A stretch of 64,000 bases of DNA from Cordia subcordata (lineage: Eukaryota > Streptophyta > Magnoliopsida > Boraginales > Cordiaceae), in contig JAPTOF010000015.1 in assembly GCA_028554755.1 (NCBI GenBank), forward strand, positions 10,396,501 through 10,460,500, given 5' to 3'. The translations under genes were made by a program, and so were the position numbers. Positions 12,843 through 23,720 of this stretch are shown in pieces (position 1 is the stretch's first letter; each line of letters opens with the position of its first letter). Under the pieces are notes generated by a model that searched no databases, was not told the DNA's origin, and saw only the letters and a program-made list of their open reading frames with translations.

Positions 12843-13419
12843 CTAAAACTATAAAACCTAAACCATATACTAACTAACTTAACTTTTTTAAATTGCTAAA
12901 TCCCAAATTTTTTACAATTAACTAACTTAAATTTATTATAAAATTTAAATCCATAATTTATTAAATTACTAACTTCTTAAATTATTAACTTCCTAAACTA
13001 ACAACAATTAAATTAAAAAATAATAAATCAACATAATCACTCAAAATAAAATTACCTTAAACTACCAAACAAAATTAAACAAATTAACAACAAATTATAA
13101 AACTTAAAACGTAAATATAATTATAAAACATAACATAAAATAAATAACTTACAATATAGAGGCTAAATCCTTGGAAGTGAGGCTAACAAACCAGAAATTC
13201 TCGAGTGGGGGTGGGGGAAAATTTTGGAAAATGAAATGGGGAATAGGAGAGGAAAAGCTAGGGTGAGCTAATTTATGGAACACGACAGCATTTCTAGAGC
13301 GCGGACCGTGTTTTCAGTGCGTGAACAGTTTAAATTTTGAATTTTTTGAATTATTTTGTATTATCTTTGCCAGGATGCATTTTCGGAGTGTGGATCGTAT
13401 TTTGGGAGCGCGCCAGACA

Positions 13420-13513
13420 CATTTTGGAAGTGAGATTGGGTTATATTTGAAACCCTATCCAAAATAACGTCAATTTTGCATTGGCTATTAAAAATTGGGT
13501 TAAAAAAAATTTA
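13420..13513 (-). repeat. MULE terminal inverted repeat, right
   Basis: Reverse complement of the left repeat. Inward of it (13290-13420), on the minus strand, are more copies of the degenerate motif: GCGCTCCCAAAATACG, CACACTCCGAAAATGC and CGCGCTCTAGAAATGC. Confidence 0.85.
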
Positions 13514-13522
13514 TCTTAGCCA
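13514..13522. repeat. Target-site duplication of the MULE, right copy
   Basis: TCTTAGCCA, identical to 5290-5298. Confidence 0.85.
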
Positions 13523-14500
13523 AGTAGGTTGAGGAGATTGGGTTTTGGTTAGTGTGTACACATTGTGTAGTGGTAAGGTGTGGGTGAGTTAGTCATGATA
13601 AAAAAGGGTCATAGGTTGGGGACGGCTTATTAGGTTCAAATTGGTGCATAAGTAAGTTTGCAAAGGGGCTTTATTGATGCTTTTGTAGTTGCTGGAGTGT
13701 AGGCTTTAGTGGCAACACAAATTATATCTCGCACCTGTAGGTAGACCTTACAGTATCCCACAGCTATTTGTTCCATGATTGTTTGTTCAGTACCTGACAA
13801 CTATTTGTTTAGTACCTTATAACTGTTTATTTAGCGGTACACCTTACACTGTGTACTTGCAGGCACATGATACAAGTTCCCTTAGTAGGAACATGTTTTG
13901 GAATATTAAGGGATCTAATTGAAATCAAGTGGCCAACTAGGTTTTTTAATGCTTAGTTTGTGTTCTATGGGCTTAATAGGTCAAAGCCTTGGGATTTTTT
14001 GGGAATTGGGTTTGGGATTTTTTTTTTCCTAAAACAAAAGCACAAATCAAAATAACACTAAATCACCAAATTAAAGTAAAATATGATTCCACTAAAAAAT
14101 TAAAATAAACTAAAATACGAAAACAAAAGCTAGAAAGAAGAAAAATGAAAATATAACAAATATACACTAATATACTAACTTACTCATAGTAATCTATTAA
14201 AAAAAATAATATATTAACATTCTAATAATAATATAAAAAGCTTGTACAAGGTAAGAAAAATAAGTAAATAAGGGATTAACTAAATATAAAACTAAAAATT
14301 AAATTAAAAATGCTAGAAAAACTCATAAAATTATATAAGATACTAAAACACAAACAAAACAAGAAATCCACTAAATAACGAAAGAAAACACCTAGTTAAC
14401 ACTCAAATTGACTCATCGAAATCGAAAATAACACACAAAAATGCACACTCATCGATTCTTGTAAAAGATTATGTTATTGATTTTCTTTTCTTGTTCTATT
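13523..14500. other. Non-coding gap
   Basis: No gene recognised. Positions 13760-13835 hold four short copies of an '(a)actgtttgtttagtacc'-like motif, the same motif that forms the larger array at 38480-38935. The rest is AT-rich single-copy-looking sequence. Confidence 0.5.
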
Positions 14501-14509
14501 GGATAGGAT

Positions 14510-17215
14510 GTTATTCCATCTCAATGTCAATATAATAGGGAAGATTTACTTGTTTCAAACTTAGATACAAATAGTTATGGGTATGTTGAATTGGTAAATG
14601 ATGTATGTGATGTGTTAGGAGGAGACTTGTTAGAACAATTAGCTTCACTTGACGGTGTTTATCCTTACTCAGATGGAACTTTCCCAATTGAGGGTAATGG
14701 AGATTTGCAAGTTAATTTCTTCTTCAGTTGTACTTTTTAATCTCCTAACTATCTTAAATTACTCAGCTTGTGTCACTCAAAATTAGCATGAAATTTGTCA
14801 TAATGAACTTAAAATTACTCAGAATGAAGAAGAAGTAACTCAAGATGATAGAGATAACAGCACTGATGGAAGTGATAGTGGTTAAGTCTTCTATTGAAGT
14901 GCCAGTAGCCTTAATGGTGGAGTTGTGGAGTTTGTAGATGATAGTGCAATTAATGATAACAATCTATTTGATTATGATTCTAATAGTGCTGAAGATTCTA
15001 AAGGCATTGAAGATGAAGATGAAAACAAAGATGTAGTTGGGCAACATATGGGAAAAGTGGCGACAAGATGCAAGGTGATTATTTTTAAAAAGTTTTGGAT
15101 GAGAAAACAGGTTAGTGGATTATTGAGTTTAACAAGGCCATGTGATTGATAATGTCTACTGATGTACTTCTAACTCGGGGGCATAAATATAAGCTAATTA
15201 AATCCCCGAATCAAGTTAAATACTCGCAAGGGAATGAGGTGGTTTCAATATAGAGCGCGCAAATGAGGTCGATCTATATAGGGAGGCCCGTTAGCTTGGT
15301 CTCATTGATACGTGTAATTTGAATGATCTACGTGCATGTGATTGGTTTGATTTTTGGATGCAACAGAGCTCTGAATTAACTAAACTAAAGCAAACTAAGG
15401 TGAATGGAAGGGAGTCAAACTAGAAAAAAGGGATTAGAACTCAATTACAGAGGCATAAGGGTGATTGCTTCTTGTAAATGGGCTTGGAATTCTAATCTTG
15501 CTTTGGGCTGTTGATAGTTCAAGTTACTACAGTGAGGGCCTTAGTTAAGTATCCCTATTACCTCTAACAACCAATATACTCCTATCTCTCAATGACATCT
15601 TTTAGAGCATAGACTTGTCCTAACCAATTAGAGCTTTAAGGGTTAACTAAGTTCATCTTTAGGGTGTTGATTAATATCTTACTCTAGCATCTAACTTATT
15701 GGTTGTGCTTTAGACTACAGAACAGGCCTTCTAGAATTAGCTAGTGATAGCAAGCAACCTATTAGTCTTGTTTCAATCTAAAGATTGATACCTATTATAC
15801 TAAGCAATCAATTAAACCCAAATAATTATTAGACATGTAGTTACAAGTAGGGCTAAATAATTAGCGTGGATTAAGGTAAAGATGAGACCACTACCATAGG
15901 CATTAAAGCATAAAATAACACATGCATGCACATTTAGGCATTTTATCGAACACATAGACATATTTAATAACACGGCATTGAATCATTAAAATCAAAACAT
16001 GCATTAAAACCATCAATAACCAAAATAAATATTTAAATCATTAACCCATATACAATCAATAATCAACCCTAAAGTAGATCTAAGCTATCATAGTAAATAC
16101 AAGAATAAAGGAAAGATAAGAAAACTTCTCCATATCCTTTGCTTCAATCTTCACAAATCCTTCCAAATCCATACTAGAATCAACAATCTAAACTTGATTT
16201 AAATGGATAATGGTGTAAAATGATGTGTGACAGATGGGTAAGAGTTATAGTTTTAAGCTAGGTTAAAATCTAAAAAGATCTCCCTAAAGCAAGTGTTGAA
16301 ATATAGGTTATAACACGAGTTTGTCGGTCGACCCTGTCGGCCCGGTAGACCCAGTTGGTTAACGGTAGACAACTTGGCCTTAACCTGTTGCAATTTCTGA
16401 TGCTTTTCGTTCTTGCTTGTTGACTGCTTATCTTTCATGACTCAACCGGTTGACCAAAATGCCTTCTGTTGCTGGACATCTCTGCTGGTCGGCCTTCTTC
16501 TTTGACCCCCTCGGCTGATTCTCTTTTATTGTATTCTGCTGTTGCCCATCAACCTAGTCGATCGACTTGTAACCTTTCTACAATTGACCGAAAGCTCCAG
16601 TTTGCTATTTTCTTCTTCTTTGCTCTTTTGGTCTTTGTCCTTCAGCTCGTTCAGCCTCATTCATGCACATTCTCGTCCCGTTGCTCACCTACATCATAAC
16701 GTATGTCATTAATGAAGCATTTATAGGCATTAACTCATCATGCAAGCATATCACTAATCATGCATGAATGCTACACAAATGCACTTTACTAAGCTCTTAA
16801 TACATACAAAAATGCATTCAATTGATGCCAACAAACACACACATATCATCTACCACTTTAAAAAGATATTACATGAGTAATACGGAAAAGAGGGTTAACT
16901 TGAGATAAAAAGCAAATGATAAACAAAAAGTCACTATTGAATGTATTGTTGAGGGTTGTCCATTTAGGGTTCATGAATCTTCATTTGTTGACAGTATTAC
17001 TTTCAAGAAGGACTTTGAACACCATACGTAAATGCATTAGAACCTTATCTGGTATCGGCATAACTTTTACATGAATAGCCTTAATATTTAAGGATATTTT
17101 AAGGTGAGCATCAATAAATCCATTGATGAGATGGCCAACATTTTAAAGCAAAAGTATGGAGTTGAAGTACCTAGAAAGACATTATATAGGGCAAAGTCTA
17201 AGGCAACACCACTTG
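14510..17215 (+). pseudogene. Second MULE transposase, N-terminal half, split by a solo LTR
   Basis: Plus-strand frames at 14510-14740 and 14925-15149 give the acidic N-terminal region (DDSAINDNNLFDYDSNSAED). After the solo LTR at 15160-16848 the frame resumes. Joining 15159 to 16854 restores a continuous stretch, IDNVYHFKKILHE. The MULE Zn-binding-like segment ECIVEGCPFRVHES (about 16940-16980) and the helix ANILKQKYGVEVPRKTLYRA (about 17140-17195) follow. Several stops are present. The protein then breaks off at about 17215, and the catalytic part is found on the opposite strand next to it. Confidence 0.75.
15160..16848 (-). mobile_element. Solo LTR with target duplication TCTAC
   Basis: It begins TGATGTAC and ends ATATCA. 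The five bases outside are TCTAC on both sides (15155-15159, 16849-16853). It shares landmarks with the LTR at 20747-22344, such as 'aacacatagacatatttaat' and the 'acacatgcat' block, so it is the same gypsy family. Orientation is taken from the primer site of the element at 2099. It contains several GGTCGACC-like palindromes at 16318-16600. Its insertion split the MULE transposase reading frame, so it is younger than that element. Confidence 0.85.
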
Positions 17216-17229
17216 AGAAATTTGGCTAG

Positions 17230-18290
17230 CCTCCCTATGTGTTGTAGTCTAATACCCAAAATAATTCATATTGGAGAAAGGGATAACAAATTGACAAGAA
17301 CATTGCAACTAGTAGAGGCCAAGTCATTTCATGCAAGTGCACAGCAAAACTTTTCCCTTCATGGTCATAAACTTGAAAGATCCATTTAGTTGATTCGTAT
17401 GGATGCATATACCTTCCATCTTGAAATTTTTTTCCTATCCTTTCTAATTCCCTTGGAGGAACTCTTGATTCACATTTCTATGCCTTTTGATACCTTGTGT
17501 AGAACATTTTAATCACTTTCTTTCTAATCCACTCTAGAAGTTTAGAATGGGCCTTCCCCTGTATATGACAAGTGTTGCATTGAAAGATTTAGACATATTA
17601 GTCACATGATTACTTTTACCAGCTTCATCAAATGTATGCCTTGCCCAACTTTGCAAACCCACTTTGCAGTCTATCATTAACCATTTATATGCATCTAGGT
17701 CCACATCTTTTATCTCTTCTATACAATCACCAAATTCATATTGATTGTAGGCTCTAATAGCTTTCCAAAACAACTTTCTAAGTCCAACCCCTAAGGTATT
17801 TTTTCATAAAATTTGCATATAAATGTCTTGCAAAATGCCTAACTCTATCTTTTGAACAGTGTTTCCTAGAAGCATTTTGAAATCCTTTTTGTCTGTCACT
17901 CATGAAAGTGATATTTCTATCCATTCCAAGAAAATTCAAGCATTCAAGAAAATACCCCAAATGTCTTCACTCTTATTGGTACATACCAACATAGCTATGA
18001 GGAATATGCCAAAATTTGCATCAAGAGAAACAATAGTCAGCAATTGTTCTCCAAAAGGACCTTTTAAGAAATAATCATCAAGGCCAGTGAATGGTCTATA
18101 ACCATTATCCAACTCATCCCTTTGAGCACTAATACTAATAAAAACTCTATCAAACATTACAATACCACTAGGATTGTTGAAATGTATATCACCACAATTC
18201 AATTTTACACATGAAGCAGGGTTACTATTTCTCATTGCTTGCACATACCTAGGCATTAAAGCATAACTTTCAGCCTAATCGCTAGAAACT
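17230..18290 (-). pseudogene. Second MULE transposase, catalytic and SWIM half, inverted
   Basis: Read on the minus strand from about 18290: AESYALMPRYVQAMRNSNPA, then FTGLDDYFLKGPFGEQLL (first Asp of the DDE set), FMSDRQKGF (second Asp, about 17900), RHFARHLYANF with the conserved His of the family, WKAIRAYNQYEFGDCIEEI, and MSKSFNATLV. A frame change leads to a SWIM remnant at about 17340-17290 (CTC...CSC). These are the parts missing from the N-terminal half at 14510-17215, so the two pieces look like one gene with an inversion of roughly 1.1 kb. Stops and frameshifts show it is dead. Confidence 0.78.
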
Positions 18291-18299
18291 AGGTCTGCA

Positions 18300-19130
18300 A
18301 TCTAATAATCAGTGATCTTCTTTTTTCACACCTAATGACCATCAATCCCTAGTAAAATGTTTTTTCTTTCTCTTTTTCTTACTTTTTTTTCTTAATGTTG
18401 GCTTTGGTTTGTTTAAGTGAAAAAAGGAAGAAAACAAAAACTTCATGTAACTTCGTTTTTTTATTTCAACTCTAGCTCTTGTAAACTTGTTTGTTGGTGT
18501 GCAGGTTCAGATTAGCTAAAAGTTATTCAGGTACTTTGGTAATTTTTGTTCAAGTTGTTAATTGGAGTATTTAGATCAATGAAATAGCCTTATGGAACTA
18601 AATCTTTTGTGGTGGCAACTAATGGATGAAATTGTATTTATGTTTGGATTGTGGTTTAGATTATGATTATGTTGGTGGTATTCTCTTTAAATTTATCTTG
18701 TATAGCTTTTAATTGGTGTTTTTTCGAGATATTCATTGGACTATCTCTTTTTATGTTGGACTAGTTTTTTTAGTTTTTTTGGATGGTTGTCTATGATTCA
18801 GAATTGATATGGACTTTTTCTTTTGCTATATTAAGTGATGGTTATTTGGTTTCTTTTTTTATTTTTTTCTATAATTTTATTGATAGGCTGCTTATTTTGC
18901 TATTTTCTTTTTCTATCATTTTGTTGATAAGTTTGGAATATTGGGATTGTTCTTGAATAGGACAAAGACATGTAATAATAGTAGTCATTATATTATGGAT
19001 TGAAATTGGAGGGAAAATGTAATTGACATGGGGAAAATGAAAAGTTAAGAAATTCACGCAATTGTCAAGGGCAAAATGGTGAAAACAGAAGTCAACTATT
19101 TGATTGTTAGGAAGACATTAACAATGTTAA
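18300..19130. other. T-rich non-coding stretch beside the second MULE
   Basis: Runs of T and TTG-rich sequence with no protein similarity seen. It probably belongs to the second MULE's non-coding arm, because a TIR-like end follows at 19136. Confidence 0.4.
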
Positions 19131-19135
19131 TTTTT

Positions 19136-19222
19136 ATGGGGGAATTTGGGTAATTAAGAAAGTTCATAGGGGACTTTGGGACTCTATTTAAATTCATGGG
19201 GGAAAATGAATTTTTCTCAATT
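19136..19222 (+). repeat. MULE-type terminal repeat, single copy
   Basis: The block 'gggtaattaagaaagttcataggggactttgggactc...aaattcatgggggaaaatgaattttt' aligns with the right end of the short inverted-repeat element at 37800-37878. It is likely the right terminus of the MULE whose transposase lies at 14510-18290. No matching inverted copy was found on the left. Confidence 0.5.
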
Positions 19223-19711
19223 AATCTGATTTTTTTTTGGGATTGGGAGGGCCTAAAAGTGATGAAATTAAATTAAAAAAAGGAAAACAACCAAGTTCTA
19301 AAAGAAAAAATAGTAAACAAAGAGAGAGATCACTCAGTCATAAAAAGTCACATTCTAATTGTTTGGTCAAACTAATTTGATTGTTTCATGATCCTAGGAA
19401 AATTTAGGAGAAAGAGAAAGAGAAAGGAATAAGGGAAGACAATCCCATAGTATCTCCATAATATCTCTTCTTTCCAGTATTCTTGGCAATTCAAATTGTC
19501 TTGTTTGACCAACTGATATAGATTACTTTTATAATGATTTTATGGTAGTTTTAATGTTTTGATTTGTCTCAGTCGTTCAAAGTTTTATGGTTTCATTGTT
19601 ATTTGGCTAAATTTTGCATAAGGAGTGCTTCAACATGATGTGCAACTTGTTTGAATGATTTCCATGTGCTTTAAGTGCAGCTTGAAGAGTGGTTGATGTG
19701 TTCTAGCAAAG

Positions 19712-19890
19712 AATTCCATGGGCAACCCATGACAATAAAGTAATTTTCATGACCAAGCCATAAAGTGAAGGCAGAGAATTTCATGGCCAAACCATGAAAG
19801 TAGGAAGATTTCATATCTAGGACATGAGGTTGTACCTGTAGACTTTTCAATAGAGATTAAGAAGGTTTCATAGCTAGGCAATGAACAAGA
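19712..19890. repeat. Array of five short hairpins
   Basis: Five stem-loop units occur at about 19714, 19745, 19779, 19809 and 19865. The best is TTTCATGG-ccaaa-CCATGAAA (19779-19799, 8-bp stem). The first is CATGGG-caa-CCCATG. The last two are weaker. They lie at the far edge of the copia fragment. Confidence 0.6.
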
Positions 19891-19899
19891 TCAAAACAT

Positions 19900-20741
19900 G
19901 CAAAAGAAACAAAGTCACTTTTATCAAAAGATAAAATAGGTTGTTTTACTAATAGACAGGACAAACAATCAAAATAGTTTCCTTAGGTGACCATTAGAGA
20001 CCAAGGTTTTTACTTTTCCTAAAAAAACCACGTCCTAACTGAGAGCACCACAAAAACATAGAAAATGATCCAGATGAGGATCTAACAAATGAAGTTGTAT
20101 AAAGATAACTATGAATGTGTAGGTTAGCAAGCATAAAAAGTCATTGCAACGTATCCCAAGAATCTGACCTATGTGAAGATCTTGTACACAACAACCTGAA
20201 GAAGAAAAGGTGACAATAAGACCTAGATCACGTAGTTACCTAATAGACACAAGGTTTAGTGTATGTTCAGGGACAAGATAAGTGTAATAGAGAATAAGTT
20301 TAGAGGTGGAAACAGAACCTATACAACTAACAGGGATGGAGGTACCATTAGCTATATAAATTAAGGGTGCATGAGAAGTAGATATTGGGTTGGTCAAATT
20401 GTGAGTATCAGAAGTCATGTGATTTAAGAATGTAGAGTAAAAAAACTAAGAGGACTTACCTGATGCAATAGAGAGAACAGTTGAGGAAAAAGGACTAGAT
20501 GATAAAAAACCTAATTAAGAAATTCCTGGAGAGCTGGGTTTGATACGTAAGAAGATTGCTCAGAGTATGGTGAGGATTGAGACTTGGGATTACATGGACA
20601 ATCACTCTGAAAATGGCATAGACCTATCTATTTATAGAAAAAGCATACTCAAATAGGACATCCAAGAGAATGTGACCTTGTTGATGACAATACCAACACT
20701 CCACATGAGATTGTACTAGAATTTTTCCTAGAAGATTAATA
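19900..20741 (-). mobile_element. Ty1/copia fragment, protease / pre-integrase region
   Basis: The minus-strand frame 20236-20418 and its continuation to about 20160 match the copia region between protease and integrase: NHMTSDTHNL, then YIANGTSIPVSCIGSVSTS, YTYLVPEHTLNLVSIR, and further on QDLHIGQILGY. Upstream of NHM the usual DSGA protease site reads YSTF, so the catalytic Asp is gone. The piece stops at the solo LTR at 20747. The 5' part of the element resumes at 22350, where a methionine-tRNA-type primer site is visible. Confidence 0.75.
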
Positions 20742-20746
20742 GTGGT

Positions 20747-22344
20747 TGATGTCGTGTTACGAGTGCAAGCTCTAAAAGGCCCGCAAGTGTACGGATTGTG
20801 CAATACAGTGTGTGCAAGTGCGGGGTCAAATTCACAGGGAGGCTACCTTAGTTTAGTCCCTATGTGCTCGGGTGCCTTAAACTAGCTACGTGCGTGTGTG
20901 TACTTACTTTATGATGGACGGGAGCTCGGAAAAAGGAAAATAAAAACTAATCTATGGAGGAACTCAAGGGAGCCAAACTAAAGAAGGGAACACTAATTAA
21001 AAAAAGAAGGGGGACCTAGGGTGATTGCATTGCAACTAGACTTGGGCTATGAGAACGGATAAGGTCTATCTAAGGCTCGGGACTTCTATTGCCGTGTGTT
21101 TATGGGGGTTCTCTTAACCAATACTAGTGGTTCAACCCGTTAGCTGGATTTAAAGTTAAGGGCCAATCCCTCCTAGCTTACGCAATCTGTGCTTAGAACT
21201 TATCCTCTTGGCTGGATTTAAAGCCAAGGACTAGCACCTAAACACTACGTGACATTAAGGCTCAATTAACCAACACTAACGAGAGTGAGGGATACTCTAG
21301 TCTAGGTTAACTTATCCGCTTGGCTGGATTTAAAGCCAAGGACTAGCACCTAAACTCGACTAAGCAAAGCATGTAACCTATTAGTTGGATTTAAAGCTAA
21401 AGCCTACTCTACTAAGCAAAGCCATGAGGTTAAGCACAATCACATCACCCATATAAGTAGATAAGAGCGTTTAAAGCACAAATAACACATGCATATTCAC
21501 TTGGCATTTTAACAAACACATAGACATATTTGATTTCCAATACATAGACATATTGAATCATGCCATAAATTTATGTAAATAAACATGTATTAAGAGCCAA
21601 AAATCTACACAAATCCATTATTCAAAGCCCTAATCTTATATACAACAACAATCAACCCTAAATCTAGCCTAATCTAGCAACATATTTACAAGAAATAGAG
21701 AAAGAACAAGAAGAACTTCCCTAAATTCTTGCTTCCAAATCCGTACAAATCCTTCAAATCTTTGTTTAATGCTTCAATCCTAGCTTGGTGTGGGGTTTAG
21801 ATGATGGTTTAGGGTGTTTTGTGTAGTGGGTCGAGGTTAGGGTTTATTAAGATTTAAGAATAAAAGTTCCTCCCCTCGAAATTGGGCTGAAACGAGCTTT
21901 TATAGATTTCTTCCGCGCACAGCCGGTCGATCGGCTCCTCTTTCTTGCTCGACCGGCTTCAATCTTGATGCTCTCTGGACTGGCCGGTCGACCGGCTTCT
22001 TGAAGAACTCGACCGGCTCTAAATCTTTTATTCTCTGGAGCGGCCAGTCGACCGGCTCTTCATCTAAGCCGACCGGCTGGATAAGAATGCTCTCTTCTTT
22101 ATTTCTTTTCTTCCGGTCTTCATCCGTTAGCTCATTTCTTCCTCGTATACGCTTGAACCCTTCCAAAACACTCATAAAACATGGAATATAACACTTAGTA
22201 TAGTATTTATGCACCTAAATACATTAAGTACGAATATTAACAAATATGCATAAACTTTATACTAAGCGCACTCAATTATGCTCTAAACACCCTTAAATAT
22301 GCATGCAAAAACTAGATGCAAACATGCACAAATGACACACATCA
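20747..22344 (-). mobile_element. Solo LTR with target duplication GTGGT
   Basis: It starts TGATGTCG and ends CACATCA, giving a TGATG/CATCA terminal pair. GTGGT flanks it on both sides (20742-20746, 22345-22349). Inside are four hairpins of the type ttggctggatttaaagccaa (21140, 21208, 21320, 21381) and a cluster of CCGGTCGACCGGC-like palindromes at 21919-22080. The long minus frame 21900-22214 runs through the palindromes and is not a gene. No internal region is present, so this is the product of LTR-LTR recombination. It lies within the copia fragment. Confidence 0.9.
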
Positions 22345-22349
22345 GTGGT

Positions 22350-22790
22350 TTTATAGCAATCCATTTCAGGAATAGAAAAAAGAAATCCCCCTTTTTTGTC
22401 TTGAAACAGATGAAAAAGATCAACTAGTAGAGGAGTGCCGACGTGGTACTGTTGAATTTCAGATTATCTACCAGATAATAATGCCACAAACTACTAAGAT
22501 GGCAGCTCTAATGCCATATTGAATAAGCCGAGAGGAAACATAGAAATATTTACTAGTATAAGTACATTTTATTGAGAAAGATGATTTACAATGCACATAC
22601 TAGGAGCCTTAAATAGGACAAAAGTTTCTTGATGCCCAAGCAAAATAATCTACAAAAAAAAAAAAATCCTAGATATGGTAAACCTCTAACTATGGAAAAT
22701 GTCTAAGGAAATAATCAATCCAGTGCAATTGCACAATCTTATAATTATGCAAACAATATATTCCTTCATTTCTCTTACATTATCTATCAA
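22350..22790 (-). mobile_element. 5' end of the split copia element: leader, primer site, LTR
   Basis: On the minus strand TGGCATTAGAGC (22505-22516) matches the methionine-initiator primer site TGGTATCAGAGC except for two transitions. An LTR would then start TGAATAAGCC at 22520 on the plus strand. Its outer end is not resolved and probably lies before the gypsy LTR at about 22.8 kb. With the fragment at 19900-20741 this makes one minus-strand copia element interrupted by the solo LTR. Confidence 0.6.
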
Positions 22791-22804
22791 CCATTATGAA
22801 TAAC

Positions 22805-23720
22805 TTGTCAAGGTTTTTGTTATCCATGATTGAGTATATTCCAACTAAAAATAGGAATGATTCCTGAAAACAAAGAAATGAAGGGCAAACCTTACAGCGA
22901 CACCTTTTCGGCCTGGGAGTCTCCATAGATAATTTTACGGTTGTGGGTTCTTTATCCCCTGCCCTGAACTCCGTCCAGGGACTTTCGAAAGAACAAGATA
23001 TGGGTTGCTCCATTGTAGTAAAAACCAAACCGAGAATCAAAGTGATAACAACTAAATCACCATGAATCCAACACAGGTTTTCAATACAATGGAAGAAACA
23101 AAATGAAATATGACGAACCCTTAAATAATTGGATTGAATACGAAGAAAGGTTTACCAGATTACACCAAAAAGTTAATTGCAGTGAATCAGTCCTATCATA
23201 AGCTTAATTATAGCTCGGATAAATGATAAAAGCCAAGCCATAAAGCTAATTGCAGCTAAAGCCAGAAAGGCCATAAACTTAATTATAACAAAGCCATAAA
23301 TTGAATTACAGTAAAAAGGAAAAATCTAGGCCGCAAGTAATTACAATAGTGTTTGAGATAGAGCTAACTAACATTATGCCAACTAAGACTAAACTAAGAG
23401 CTAAACTAAGGATAAGACTAAGCTATGGAGCTATGAAGCTAAAGAAGCTAAGGGATAGATATATGATCAAAGCATGGTGGTTGTGGAAGACCTTTCTTCT
23501 TGGTCTCGATCAGCTTATAGTTGTATTCGAAATCTTCATGGTTGGTTGATGATTCTTGCATCTTTTGGTTTGTTAGCAGATTGAGTTCTTCACTCCACTT
23601 TTGTCCCTTCTGTTTCGGCACTACACATTGAATTAGACTTGATGTAGAATATCTCCCTTCGCTCTGGATCCACGCTCTTCGGCCATTAGGCAAACTGATT
23701 GCAAATTTTGGGTGTAAACA
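22805..23720 (-). repeat. 3' LTR of the Tat-type gypsy element
   Basis: It aligns with 33150-34164 over most of its length, with shared blocks such as 'gggttctttatcccct' and 'actaaatcaccatgaatcc'. The inner end on the minus strand is TGTTTACACCC, preceded by the polypurine tract TGAGGGGCAC (23721-23730), which marks the 3' LTR start. The outer end is not clear. Firm homology begins at about 22885. Confidence 0.8.

Larger units (their letters stand above)
5299..13513 (+). mobile_element. Mutator-like element (MULE) with mudrA and plant-mobile-domain genes
   Basis: Both ends carry about 92-bp inverted repeats: 5299-5390 and, in reverse complement, 13420-13513. The shared core includes aattttttttaacccaattt and ataacccaatctcacttcc. 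They are bounded by the direct repeat TCTTAGCCA (5290-5298 and 13514-13522). Inside are a plus-strand transposase relic (5806-8460) and a convergent minus-strand PMD relic (10170-12627). A copia-type solo LTR at 8655-10169 was added later and lengthens the element by about 1.5 kb. With so many stops in the transposase the copy cannot be autonomous. The left/right repeats have also diverged from each other, which argues for age. Confidence 0.88.

Noticed and set aside
18869..19057. 62-codon minus ORF
   Set aside because: Lies in the non-coding arm beside the second MULE, with no domain.
21900..22214. 104-codon minus ORF with charged repeats (PVDRPVQR type)
   Set aside because: Produced by the GGTCGACC palindrome cluster of a solo LTR. 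No homology and no gene structure.
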